Of a DNA stretch of 30,548 nt, positions 19,201-26,468 are shown one piece after another (position 1 is the first letter of the stretch; each line of letters begins with the position of its first letter). The position numbers and the translations under genes were made by a program. The notes beneath the pieces are model-generated. The model was not told the origin of the DNA, did no database searches, and saw nothing but the letters and a program-made list of their open reading frames with translations. The stretch is from a virus: positions 1 to 30,548 of the IMG/VR virus record IMGVR_UViG_3300010151_003197; one strand, 5' to 3'.

Positions 19201-22200
19201 TATGGGAGTCTCTGAGAATGGTGCTTTAGGCTTTGGGTCTGCATGGAAAGAAGCACACTTCTCTCCAATCCTACAGGTTATCCATAGGTTTGATACAGAA
19301 CACCTAAACGATTACCAGACAGATTTAATTACAAAACTAAAGAATCTAGTAGCAGATGCGAGGAAGACTGACGAGGACAGTTATGCAGCAATGGCTAAGG
19401 TTATTGCTCTTAGTTCTAGATTAGTCTATGGACAGAATAGAAAGTATATGTCCTTCGGAGATCACAACTGGCAGCAGTTCTTAGATCCTGATATCTATGG
19501 GATTAATATCGAGGGTCAGTCTATTGATATAGGTGTTGAAGCGGCGAAGAAAAAGATCTCTGCTGATCAACTGAGTCAGCTTGGGTACGAAGCAACTCTG
19601 TTATGGTCTGAGATCAATGGGCATATGTCTGAGCAGAGTTATGTAAGAAACAACCATATGTACTGGGATGCACGATCCTTTGCGTGGGAGTATATTAATG
19701 TAGTTGAAGATGAGATGATAGATACTACCACGGAGGATGCTTCTGCTTCTGAAGCTCCTAATATACATACGGTCATTGATCGTATCCGTGGAAAGCAGGA
19801 AGATTATAAGAGGAGTCCGGGTAAGGTATCTGCGGTGACAAGTTCTATTAGAGAAGATTCGCCTTACGTAATTACAAAACTCGAAAGGCAGCTTGCTGAA
19901 GAAACTGATGAGGGTAAAAAACTAAACCTCGAACAGAGAATCGCAACACTGAAGGCAGAGAGAAAAGCTAATAAAGAAAATCCTTTAATTCAAAATGCAT
20001 TAGAGATCGGAAATAGTATTGATGATGTAGTAAGAGTCTTCTTCTCTCAAGACGAAAGACCAACATGGGATGAGTTTAAGACATCTGACGATAAGCATAT
20101 AATTCAAACTGAAGAAGAGTTTAATAACTTTATGGATCAGCTTGATGACCTGAAGAAGAAGTTTGAGAAATCAAACGAAGAAGTTATTTCTGAGAAGTTG
20201 CTGTTGATGGACGAGGAGATGGGTATTCGGGGCGAGTTTGATATTATGACCCGTAATCGTAAGACGGGCGAAATAGCTATCTATGATGTGAAGACAAAGA
20301 GAGGCGACAGTGAGGTCACTACTGAAAACAAAGACTACTGGACAAAGCAGCTTTCTCTCTATAGTATGCTTCTCTTCAATTCGTTTGGTGTAAAAGCAAC
20401 ACGCCTCGGGGTAATCCCAATCCGTGTAGACTATAGTTCTACCGAAAGTGATATCACTACTCCTCATGCTAAGGTTGATGAAATTATCACAGTAACGGAA
20501 CAAGAGGGGTTTACTATTACTCTAAGAGATGGTAGTGAAACCCAAGCAACTTTCCGAGGAGATAAGTCTGTAAGTGGAGATCGAGCAGCTAGTGTTGAGG
20601 CTGGTTGGGACATGAAGGCTACTGATCCTCAAGCAGCCTTTATATCTTGGCTTAAGAGTAAGGGTTTATGGGATCTCACTAGGATAAAAGATAAGGCTGG
20701 AGACTCTCAGATTGATAATATTAGAAGGCTTAGAGAACAAAGGGGTGAAGACTCTAGCGACGAATCAGTCTTACAGGTACTTGCTACGCAGGCAATAGAG
20801 ACAGCCCTAAGCGATCAATTGAATATTCCAGACTCACGCATAGAACTAGAAACATTAGGTGAGATTAATCCTATGGAAGTTGAGCACAACATAGTCTCGC
20901 TGAAGAATCGAAAGAAGATTCGTGGAGAGAACTACCATCGAAAGCATGAGCGAATGCAGGAGATGGCTAGAGATACTGGCTTTGCTCCTATGTCTCAACT
21001 CAGCGAGAACATTCAAGATATGGTAGACGCTGGCAATCTTGATGAGAGACAGGCCAGACTCATGAGAAAAGCTTTAGTGAATCTCTACTTATTCAATCCT
21101 GCAACTCTAATGAATATAGATCTTAAGTTTATGAAAGAACTACGTGGTGGCTCTATCGAGACTGCTCGTAGTGGTAGAAGAACTATATCTATCGGTGGTC
21201 AGGCATTAAGGGCTGGAGACAAGCTTAATCCAGTACTCGTATTGGCACACGAGTTTAGTCATCAGGGTGCTATGAATTACATTATGACTGATAGAGCAGC
21301 CTATAAAAGATTCGAAGCCTTGATGCACCAGAAGGGTGAGTCTTTAATTCGAAAGCTTACAATTGCTTGGCACGGTGGTATTGAAACAACTGAGACTACA
21401 GCTGAAATTGAATACTACATGGAAAACGTAGATGAGTTTATGGCTGCGTTAGGTTCGTATTTCATTATGTCTGACTTCGATACACTAATGGATACCGATT
21501 TTACTTCTGAAGAACACGAAGTTCTTAAGAGTTCTAGGAATTGGCTTAGCAGAATCTTCTCTTATATGCGAAGAATCTTTGAACAGATTGGATCTATCTG
21601 GAGATCAGAACTACAGAATGACGAAATCAATGCCATGATGAATAGACTGTTTGGCTATGACTTGGCTAACAATGCTCATATCCTGCCACCAAAACAAGCA
21701 GTACAAGCTGATTTTAAGTTAAATCCTAAAGCTCACGAGCGTCATAATACTGTACAACCAGAGGATGCTTTTAAATATCCTGATAAAACCTTCGAGGCTA
21801 TGGTCGAAGAGTACGAGGGCTTTGTAGAAAAGGGTGTGGATAACTTAACAGAAGAAGAAGTACAACGGCACAATAAGCTACACCAGATTATTCAACCAGA
21901 GATTGATCAGGCTATGGTCTTAGAAGGAATCCTTCCCGAGAACCAGACTCTCATGGAGACAGGATTAACTAGATACCAATACTTCTCAGCTAAACGAAAA
22001 CTACTGAAAACATATGGTAGAGAGATTGAGAAGATTGGACCTAAGGGGAAAAAGAAAACAGTCTTGGATATAAAAGCCATGAGGCAAGGAATACGTACTG
22101 GAGCACTGGATCTGAACGTTATAGAACAGCAGGCTGCTATGCAATATCTTATTGAGAAGTTTAAGGATAGTACAGGACAGGGTAGAGGATTTGGTAATCA

Positions 22201-25200
22201 GGTTTCCAGAAAGAGTGCTTCTTGGTTTAACAAAATTCTCTCTAAGGTTTGGGGAAGCGGTCCTCATAATACAGCAAAGAGATTCCTTATTGGTGGACTG
22301 GTGGGTCCGTCCGGAGCAAACGCTACATACAATGCTATGCATATTATTCCTGTATGGTTTACAGCTCTCATGGATGATCAAGTAGTTTCTACCATGTCTA
22401 GCTGGACAAGCCTACAAGGAACAGCGTCCCTTAGTCGTAATATAGAAAAACTCCGAGTTCACCAAAACAGTATTACTGCAAACTCAAAAGACATTGACAA
22501 GATCTTTGGTGGTATCTGGAGTAAGGTTCGTGGTAAGATTAATAGAAGCAAAGGTGAAGCTATGAAGAATCTTCACTTGGCTATTTTAAGAGCAGCAGAG
22601 TTTGACGAGGTAAACCTTCTAGAAGAAATTAAGGGACCATCTAAAGAAGCATTTGAAGCTTTAAGTGAGAAGGATCAAAAGATTGTTCTTGAGAAGATGG
22701 AGAAGATTGCGGCTGATATGAGAGATTTTATGACGCTTTTAATTGAACGTCGGACAGAGATTGGAGACTGGGGACAGGCTGCAACTAATATTATTGGATG
22801 GAAGTTTAGTGAATCTACAGCAGAAGTTATGGCTGATGGTCCTTCCTTAAGAGATGGCTTAGCAGACATGTTCAGAAATATGATGGAAGACAGTGATTAT
22901 ATCGATCCAATTACTATGTTCGCCTTAGAGTTTATTCCAGACTTCGGTAATGCTGAAGCCATGCATGCTGATCTAGCAAAACTAAATCCTGCCTTTAGAA
23001 AAACCCTGCTGAGGTTTATTGCTCATGTGTCCGATGGCGATAATGTGCAGCTGAGATGGCAAGGACTAACACCACCCAAGTCTAAACTTAATAATGCTAA
23101 GGCTGCCGAAGATCGGGCTTTAGACTTTGAGCATAATTTAATGGCTCGTTTAGAACGTAACGATGCTGTCGCTGTAAGAGCAGCCGAAGAAGGTATCCAT
23201 GAGTTCATGTTGCAGATACAAAGAGGAAACATTACTTGGGCAGACTTACAAAAGGCTGGTGTTGATATTACTGCAATGCGTCAATCTCATAATGATCTTA
23301 TTACTGGTGTAAATACTAAGAGCTATGCACCAAGACTTATGAAACTTTACAAACCCGGTAAGTCTGAACGACATGCTAAAGCAATAGGGTGGCTCCCACC
23401 AGAAGGTCGAAGAGCACAGTTTACATTCGAACAGTTTAATAACATGCAGAATCCTATTGATGCTCATGTGCATAACTTAATAAATAGATCCTCGTTACAA
23501 ATGTACTTACCAAACGATGCTTGGTTTGTTCCTAATATGACATTAGCTGCGAGAAGGTATAATGTTATTGCTGAGAACGTGGTGGCACAGCCTGTTACTT
23601 TGATCAATGATTATATGCGTGGTACAGCTGATGAAACCACAGAGATCATGATGATGATTGATAACTATGATATCTATGGAACTATTGGAGATGCACTCAA
23701 TCTCTTTGCGGAAACCCATCAAGAAGCTAGTTGGAAAAATATGGATGGATCAGATGTTGATCTTGAAACCGTGGATAGTATGACATCTTCCATTACTACT
23801 CTACAAGAAAAGTACAGGTATATACGTGGAGTAAGACAGACGGATCATGTTGATGATGCTTGGAAAGACTTCTTTGTAGAAATGGCTCCCGGCTTGACCA
23901 AGATTGCCTTCGGTGGTAACTTGGCTATGGCTACGCTTGCAGTTGAGTATGCAATGAATACTTTAACATCCGTTCTTGGTCCTCAGGGGTGGAGGGGGTT
24001 CTTTAAATCTTTAACGGCATTAGTTCCTGCTGCAATCGGTACTAAAGAGTATCAGGAAGTAGCTCGGGATCTAGTAGATCTTGTGGGTGTGATGACTCAA
24101 GCTCATGTGCCTGAGTATGATCGTCCGCTACTTAATGCTAAGACAGGTAGTAAGACACTTCGTGGAATCAGTGCTGGTGTCAATGGGTGGGGCAATCAGA
24201 TGATGCGTCCTTCACAGTGGATCATGGAATCTATAGCTGTAGCTAGAGCACAGATATTCCGTAAGTCTGTATTCCATCTCCTGCAATCAGAGAAGCTTGA
24301 TAAGCTAGTAGCTGTATTAAACTCAGGAGATAAAGAATATCAACTGACTCGTACGATTAAACGAGAGGGTGAGGTAAACTTCCAGCTAGATGAAGAAGGA
24401 CAGCTTATGGAAGGTAAGTTTAAGCAGTCAGATATTATTGTACCTGATCCGGATGCCTTAGAGAAAATCATAAAGGATGTTGGGATCAACCCTAGGAAGT
24501 ATGGACGAACTATCTTTTACATGCTTAGAGCAGGCTTCTTAGATTTTGAGAATTATCAGGATCTCGTTGGAGTATTAGATATTATTAATACCAAGAAGGA
24601 CAAAGGAACCTATAGTCCTATGAGGATGTACAACGAACTAACTAAGACAGAATCCGCAGGTAATAGAGAAACATATCATACCCGACTTGATGTTATTGGT
24701 GGACTCAAGATTATGGAGAAGGCGTATATCAATGAAATCTTAGTCTCTCCAAACCCATTTGACATTAATACAGATGATGCTAGAGCTGAACGATTGTTTG
24801 AAATCTATCGTCGATATAGCATGCTCTTCAATAGTCAACTCGTTATGAGAAACTCGAACCAGATGGGACTAGCTGCGATTGCTGGAAGAATCACAGCAAT
24901 GTGTGCTCTAGATATGATGTATATGATGCTACTTAGATTAGCAAATGGTGATGACCTAGATGATCTCTTGGATGAGGTTGATGAAAGTCCTTGGACATTC
25001 TTCTTAACCTACGGAGCCAGACTTCCTATATTTGGTAGATACTTCAATATGGTTGGTGAATTCTCAGTAGCGATGCTTGAGGATAATCCTACTCTGAGAA
25101 CTCCCGGCGCGTTCATCTCATTGGCTGGTGCTGTAGCTACCCTCAAACAACTGAGAGAAATGTTTACTAAACTCTACTCAGGAGAGATGACTACTACAGA

Positions 25201-25657
25201 TGTAATTAATGCTACGAGAAATATGCCCTTCTTGGGGGATGCTATTATTCGTCTTACAGCCCACTCCTTTGGCTCCTCTCCATCCAGAGGTGGAAGAGGT
25301 AGAGGTGGTAGAGGAGGTATGGGTGGAGTAATCTCGAATACTGCCATGAAGATCGATTATACCATTGATGATTATATGAGGGCACTGATTGAGGAGATAG
25401 GAATTAGACACCCTCAGTGGAAGCAGCAATTAATGGCATCCCAGAAACTACAGGGATTCGGCAGTCCTATGTCTCCCGACGATGCCTACAATGCCCACAG
25501 AGGCCCAGAGAGCCCCGTACAGCCCGAGGAAGCTCAACAGGTACCTCAGCCTACCCCGGAGCCTGTAGTGTCTGAGACAGCCCCTCAGGACGTTATAGAG
25601 CAAATAGGAAAACAGGCCACATCTTTGAGCCTGCCAGAGAGCGAGCAACTCACATAG
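10256..25657 (+). CDS. Giant (5133 aa) virion-associated protein with predicted nuclease and metalloprotease domains
   Basis: A single uninterrupted frame; CAGGAG lies 7 nt before the ATG. Estimated mass is about 570-580 kDa. Layout: Ala/Gly hydrophobic segment at residues ~261-291; long charged, coiled-coil-like helices at ~735-860 and ~1000-1120; a RecB/Cas4-type PD-(D/E)XK set at ~3260-3370 (GNSIDDVV; R-GEFD with Asp3329; YDVKTK with Asp3344 and Lys3346; then QLSLYSMLL, the Q-x3-Y motif); HEFSH at 3665-3669, with a candidate third zinc ligand in VDEFMAAL (Glu3727). A hydrophobic stretch at ~4882-4970, an Arg-Gly-Gly-rich patch at 5011-5024 and a Pro/Glu/Gln tail follow. Phage 'polyvalent' proteins combine such domains and enter the cell with the DNA; that role here is inferred from domains and from position after gp14-like genes. 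Most of the length is unrecognised. Confidence 0.93.
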   Translation: MAVDFSNTQFDYTPDLLDIAQSTAEERARLMETWAGYDWGTEHVRSLDAGYLTNKGIENKAKDRFTGFLNIDRAMSEQMSRDYTGGMFSDNIANKQDIGNDLSYLLQFDGGGMLDVGSAARSRIEEAGNFTRWNAAAPFVSGGSASSIPVMNSFADGVEDLLNTKYDAPWDTSKALKEFKEKDFDNYQFFSDRFGGEAALADIVKEARNPYDFFHKISNTSRQMSITKSYEDWHKKSTNLDEWGMFVKNLTINGIINDPDLIASMAISLGLTLTGIGATAGAALTAAVLTAKTAKQALRMKRMMAALRRMEMSRSITGKAGLSEHMLQAGRFFRGSVNWLPERIGPHLLAKGLKKVGAPDWRKQPWIIRFPGNRVADMAEGLITGSLAEIGNQYRKQNMGLQDSFDWGRVGAEGVLEALLSPIINPVVGTGMGLAGTTVALPAKAWYNIKGKETNGWINNTVKFWGKIADPDYIKNTLDITRKRGNLNRTINRVLNQSPIDGLSSASQVSLDLDRSTLLDSEGGHSGVAVDRLSLGLSSVKHLSGLSDTDFYSLMQESVNEVLDIHGEHSLSPSQFMESTLSLLESNYATKMKSPLGSNVKNVLNKMRGWNKHIDDMHIAAAEESARTGTNITAAQYVANAKRDKKWSRLIPPDILKAAEASQKITDEKGIEVKWEDASERQKFDAALQHEYDVMTKRNEKGESSRKVVEEARQEIEAAGGNTGEALGDNVSTDENLAAVIDKQEELRRLEEQFNKEQQETQDEQTETVVELKEVLGQITQIRRTKGPDAVSAKLLAEKNRLGNARKMKREKIKDYKKARQRFKDLIEKLDIEIESFKTTLIHDQALAALADDLIAVRKSVIDSYNGVQEAGGELADILGSSRMIGVIHAFKANPFLKIDEETGKPDHSKEAAFDKTIELRQAQEWEAGNAGLEVLLETVLEIQNHPILGSIINPNTIAAIIAEIKKIQDGDPTQKIQKTFFTGLVKQFDKLVAQVEKGVKNTEIYETNTANVKKYETQHRNYKRALAKLSEEKARQSAVVSFNSLVTHRAVIDAGTHATYHLEIIIKGVETHLNNLEAKKETHIQLKEFLSMLPDISKYKQDRQAEINAMDPAERAKKYNTHITLGKAKSVLGIEKQKIEKYLKNNQLGTLRGWVAPATMAQAIRKNIGELLDTDLDNLPLTNWDNLLNNSNPGEALQKVKRSIDKDAEAWSEWAVRLKELGRTLAVDTDGTIHAARLYAAMPDHFWKLGLAPFVLFEHALSDAGLAMEIGERHTNAAALRYNLETVLDIVDQHRGKVYRALEGWKAETLDRVIAGIDESVRNDAKPDSISNLELAYEFLRGLEEASRDWNKQMHTEVGYVLRVDEETGFYNEGDVTRDRSAYELEAQKAMKERLNQHLFYNEEPGRESRKAVREHRARRIHEKLGLDYVAAEPINVDKIYRHIMNNLDQLADETDSGVVTVASFGNGEIDWTPATLAGRAIVDYFAFDKITIQADKAVAEDSGLLGTEDDGTVGDNPEHVTAPGRLNHAAPYGSWDLKRLTMRWQTDQRMKEVLSNIEWDKDNNRPKVNWSPKQREAARKWREQFLKEGTPDPSEEATRVMLFPRWVGGKLEQGLLSRDKAIDLAMHFMMDLPNLAKMFVQDSLTAARGAQVRFNRQYADKLNIPFMSPGSEVLVPFGYAGDIIAQAFASEAMAESAVAIIERTARDTTEWMTSKFGLTVDQLNEIRIKGEITVDGKTTTAAKINKELFDRTNYYDRLNSGIHEGHLNALAAAKTDGKATWKKIKGTPLGNTKITMLNEDGTEYNTTLYESLTKHGLIPTILNSKASPISEADFYIKGAVATAEAIAANPNADVAQRIGKMRGAFELMTQYGIEDGRMWDDLLEERAEPINKITGKKVSEEQWAKDEPILAALRAVFKVPVMRRMYKGGPKNYRKEFITDTTGKGAQALRKLQTPMGIEIEKDNIVALGELLYNRQGFNNQVLLDQVIATDATMSNLMTEFVGIDRTSEFQAEGMIDLVNKYERQQQVAREIKQDKPGVERKLADIVITDKDGEATTTEFVAQEPAAKEEIKGSDRTVDQSVYNLSDLEKTIEDRLKTIATYENKSLEEVKKTYHKKLEKAKKLIKEWNEDGNLDMNDQRWNELDKIFLPDSDLNHKELAYFRGINMMTASHFKINLKRAEAVAEVFGIKDFSAEELSGLQNVFLYGRIGPTADHHRGLAVGGHIPNHTATSFSRVATLPSPVGKGKNKAEYDSFLHFMEQKRDLIEGNPVEFFAALEEYLSTKDNVASLGMLDGYDNPYQNMSREEAKQHLSDLMDINEMLWYSQFDTLPKEVFPQYTAEADKKQMLKDIMVAWHDASKERHRTFADQKAHEEMLADGNHDTMLEFIGKNFGFISEAMARKHEGGLSRFNLREFDNALDDEGSMLPLRTAEQQGFMFNRPLHKKVSFFNKGVHRIHRRMIKDKIEKRIGYLDNFRRENATEDNPILGGIRNEHEAFGYHAPWKQETLPSAEATASDFWGIYRDDPNMARGWRAAEIHQIAYNYARNHGHMELLEENPTLIPYFFIVAEVQKLQREAILFSREGWRPRNITEETAKENPDRKRGWYVISRNKWLAELSNLTRISRNVRHKVRDRLTIFKDANQLAVAGKIDEAMASLEALTKIYNPETGSGVLLMPTDIHKELTVYGEMGAAAKENLAISVNGEIDGTIEFSDLVRESGIYHSTDFMRFVLGEVYIETVSKYLKNWNSGNTDLDDGYKLMANNPNLWELGILPADKVRIMEKALDEIVTTEQWEIDLTPEKILSQDEDGKMLHKLNTLLGNEVEVTSVVGGKKVTMVQRNALARALGGILVRTPSEIKGNLKIALTKQSALMLFATIQNSQTHVDLENASRTNKAIRTKWDETTGKMVYAEPQSRRMKRALGFSMQPQIDRAILDSEALMLVISEAENRMPAGKHKRYLVKDKKEVAGQPMTLLDLHSYAMGVSENGALGFGSAWKEAHFSPILQVIHRFDTEHLNDYQTDLITKLKNLVADARKTDEDSYAAMAKVIALSSRLVYGQNRKYMSFGDHNWQQFLDPDIYGINIEGQSIDIGVEAAKKKISADQLSQLGYEATLLWSEINGHMSEQSYVRNNHMYWDARSFAWEYINVVEDEMIDTTTEDASASEAPNIHTVIDRIRGKQEDYKRSPGKVSAVTSSIREDSPYVITKLERQLAEETDEGKKLNLEQRIATLKAERKANKENPLIQNALEIGNSIDDVVRVFFSQDERPTWDEFKTSDDKHIIQTEEEFNNFMDQLDDLKKKFEKSNEEVISEKLLLMDEEMGIRGEFDIMTRNRKTGEIAIYDVKTKRGDSEVTTENKDYWTKQLSLYSMLLFNSFGVKATRLGVIPIRVDYSSTESDITTPHAKVDEIITVTEQEGFTITLRDGSETQATFRGDKSVSGDRAASVEAGWDMKATDPQAAFISWLKSKGLWDLTRIKDKAGDSQIDNIRRLREQRGEDSSDESVLQVLATQAIETALSDQLNIPDSRIELETLGEINPMEVEHNIVSLKNRKKIRGENYHRKHERMQEMARDTGFAPMSQLSENIQDMVDAGNLDERQARLMRKALVNLYLFNPATLMNIDLKFMKELRGGSIETARSGRRTISIGGQALRAGDKLNPVLVLAHEFSHQGAMNYIMTDRAAYKRFEALMHQKGESLIRKLTIAWHGGIETTETTAEIEYYMENVDEFMAALGSYFIMSDFDTLMDTDFTSEEHEVLKSSRNWLSRIFSYMRRIFEQIGSIWRSELQNDEINAMMNRLFGYDLANNAHILPPKQAVQADFKLNPKAHERHNTVQPEDAFKYPDKTFEAMVEEYEGFVEKGVDNLTEEEVQRHNKLHQIIQPEIDQAMVLEGILPENQTLMETGLTRYQYFSAKRKLLKTYGREIEKIGPKGKKKTVLDIKAMRQGIRTGALDLNVIEQQAAMQYLIEKFKDSTGQGRGFGNQVSRKSASWFNKILSKVWGSGPHNTAKRFLIGGLVGPSGANATYNAMHIIPVWFTALMDDQVVSTMSSWTSLQGTASLSRNIEKLRVHQNSITANSKDIDKIFGGIWSKVRGKINRSKGEAMKNLHLAILRAAEFDEVNLLEEIKGPSKEAFEALSEKDQKIVLEKMEKIAADMRDFMTLLIERRTEIGDWGQAATNIIGWKFSESTAEVMADGPSLRDGLADMFRNMMEDSDYIDPITMFALEFIPDFGNAEAMHADLAKLNPAFRKTLLRFIAHVSDGDNVQLRWQGLTPPKSKLNNAKAAEDRALDFEHNLMARLERNDAVAVRAAEEGIHEFMLQIQRGNITWADLQKAGVDITAMRQSHNDLITGVNTKSYAPRLMKLYKPGKSERHAKAIGWLPPEGRRAQFTFEQFNNMQNPIDAHVHNLINRSSLQMYLPNDAWFVPNMTLAARRYNVIAENVVAQPVTLINDYMRGTADETTEIMMMIDNYDIYGTIGDALNLFAETHQEASWKNMDGSDVDLETVDSMTSSITTLQEKYRYIRGVRQTDHVDDAWKDFFVEMAPGLTKIAFGGNLAMATLAVEYAMNTLTSVLGPQGWRGFFKSLTALVPAAIGTKEYQEVARDLVDLVGVMTQAHVPEYDRPLLNAKTGSKTLRGISAGVNGWGNQMMRPSQWIMESIAVARAQIFRKSVFHLLQSEKLDKLVAVLNSGDKEYQLTRTIKREGEVNFQLDEEGQLMEGKFKQSDIIVPDPDALEKIIKDVGINPRKYGRTIFYMLRAGFLDFENYQDLVGVLDIINTKKDKGTYSPMRMYNELTKTESAGNRETYHTRLDVIGGLKIMEKAYINEILVSPNPFDINTDDARAERLFEIYRRYSMLFNSQLVMRNSNQMGLAAIAGRITAMCALDMMYMMLLRLANGDDLDDLLDEVDESPWTFFLTYGARLPIFGRYFNMVGEFSVAMLEDNPTLRTPGAFISLAGAVATLKQLREMFTKLYSGEMTTTDVINATRNMPFLGDAIIRLTAHSFGSSPSRGGRGRGGRGGMGGVISNTAMKIDYTIDDYMRALIEEIGIRHPQWKQQLMASQKLQGFGSPMSPDDAYNAHRGPESPVQPEEAQQVPQPTPEPVVSETAPQDVIEQIGKQATSLSLPESEQLT
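19826..20400 (+). other. PD-(D/E)XK (RecB/Cas4-type) nuclease domain within the giant protein
   Basis: In order: an N-terminal Ser/Thr-rich lead (SAVTSSI), a helix GNSIDDVVRVFF at the place where RecB-family members have G-x-x-x-H, then GEFDIM (Asp3329), IYDVKTKRG (Asp3344, Lys3346) and QLSLYSML (Gln and Tyr). These are the core motifs of the PDDEXK_1 family in the right order and spacing (15 residues between the two acidic sites). The usual motif-I His seems replaced by Asp. Activity is predicted, not shown. Domain edges are approximate. Confidence 0.8.
21100..21520 (+). other. HEFSH metalloprotease-like domain within the giant protein
   Basis: A hydrophobic strand/helix (NPVLVLAHEFSHQG) presents His3665, Glu3666 and His3669, the HExxH zinc-peptidase signature. 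About 58 residues later ENVDEFMAALGSYF offers Glu3727 as a possible third ligand. The same HExxH ... (D/E)EFxA arrangement is seen in domains of phage and conjugative-element polyvalent proteins. Substrate unknown. Edges are approximate. Confidence 0.6.
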
Positions 25658-25753
25658 GATCGACTAGGGGGTCACGAATTTGTCTGGGGCTTGGTAAGGG
25701 AACACATTGTGTGTTTCCCCCCGTAGCCCATGAAATGGGCAGAAAGGAATAGT
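25658..25753 (+). terminator. Hairpin-rich gap after the giant gene, possible end of the late operon
   Basis: Two stems are visible. The first pairs 25698-25706 with 25710-25719 (9 bp, one bulged T, loop TTG). The second is perfect: GCCCAT (25726-25731), loop GAA, ATGGGC (25735-25740). Neither is followed by a T-run, so termination is uncertain; they could be RNA processing sites. The second stem buries the ATG at 25730. Confidence 0.4.
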
Positions 25754-26071
25754 ATGCTAAGCTATTTCATCATTGGTGCAACCATTATCATACCATTCAT
25801 TGGTCTGATTCTGCTTGCAAGGACACTCGGTACTGACTACAAGTACAGGGATCTTGACGCAGAGGATAAGCCTCTGGTCATCCGTGGTCAGGGTGACTAC
25901 CGCAAGGTGATCCGGCCCAGCGGGGTGGTCACGCCCAAGCGTCGGTGCTGGTGGTGTAGACACAGGGGACTGCTTCTGTACGTTCTTTGGCTTGGGGTAG
26001 TAGTACCTCTACTCACCACTGTGGGTGGGCTCTGCGCTATGTGGCTAGCAGTCCTCTTACTCAGAGAGTAA
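25754..26071 (+). CDS. Small membrane protein with CxxC, holin candidate
   Basis: The protein is 105 aa. The start at 25754 is preferred over the in-frame ATG at 25730 because AAAGGA lies 5 nt before it, while 25730 is inside a hairpin and has no ribosome site. Hydrophobic segments at about residues 2-22 (YFIIGATIIIPFIGLILLA) and 71-102 (LLYVLWLGVVVPLL to MWLAVLLL) flank a charged loop containing CWWCRHRG, a possible disulfide or metal site. The long second segment could be one or two membrane passes. Size, topology and place at the end of the virion genes would fit a holin, but the motif is not specific. Stop is followed after 12 nt by a terminator. Confidence 0.65.
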   Translation: MLSYFIIGATIIIPFIGLILLARTLGTDYKYRDLDAEDKPLVIRGQGDYRKVIRPSGVVTPKRRCWWCRHRGLLLYVLWLGVVVPLLTTVGGLCAMWLAVLLLRE

Positions 26072-26083
26072 GCACAACCCCAA

Positions 26084-26117
26084 CCCTAGCTCCCTTAACG
26101 GGGGGCTAGGGCTTTCG
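26084..26117 (+). terminator. Hairpin terminator T1
   Basis: CCCTAGCTCCC (26084-26094) pairs with the G-rich arm 26101-26111 over 11 bp, including one T-G pair; the loop is TTAACG and the tail is CTTTCG. The short T-run and the + strand G-U pair favour action on rightward transcripts. The loop and tail are shared with the hairpin at 26609. Confidence 0.7.
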
Positions 26118-26468
26118 ATGCATGATCGTAGTGATCGTGCTTTGCTAGAGCAGGCACTAAAGGTTGCTATCGAATCCTGTTTAGTGGTATGTGATAATCG
26201 CGTGCCAGATATGGATTCTTCAAGCGAATGTAGTGTGCTGGAATTCTGGTTGATGATGTCTCAGGAGGATCGAAACCTCCCGATAGATTGCATGTGCGTC
26301 TTGATTAAGACGAAGCGATGCAATTACCATCGATGGTTCTACAGGCTTACGTCAATGCACGAAAGTTTGAAGAACAGCCAGCTGCATGCGAGTGGTGCGG
26401 TGAGTAAACTACTCATCCATAACTATGAAGCGGCAGATGGCGATGTGTCAATCTCTATTGTCCGGTAG
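26118..26468 (+). CDS. Doubtful small ORF, 116 aa, within a structured stretch
   Basis: The ORF opens within the tail of terminator T1 and has no convincing ribosome site. The translation has plausible amphipathic helices (DRALLEQALKVAIESCLVV; VLEFWLMMSQEDR) and several Cys but matches nothing I know. The same DNA holds many short stems: 26120-26127 with 26133-26140, GGAGG/CCTCC at 26264-26280, a two-part hairpin at 26287-26324, and the palindrome ACCATCGATGGT at 26326-26337. It may be a real small early gene, or the segment may work as RNA. Confidence 0.35.
   Translation: MHDRSDRALLEQALKVAIESCLVVCDNRVPDMDSSSECSVLEFWLMMSQEDRNLPIDCMCVLIKTKRCNYHRWFYRLTSMHESLKNSQLHASGAVSKLLIHNYEAADGDVSISIVR

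Noticed and set aside
25730-25753. Upstream ATG for the small membrane protein
   Set aside because: It is inside a perfect hairpin and has no ribosome site.
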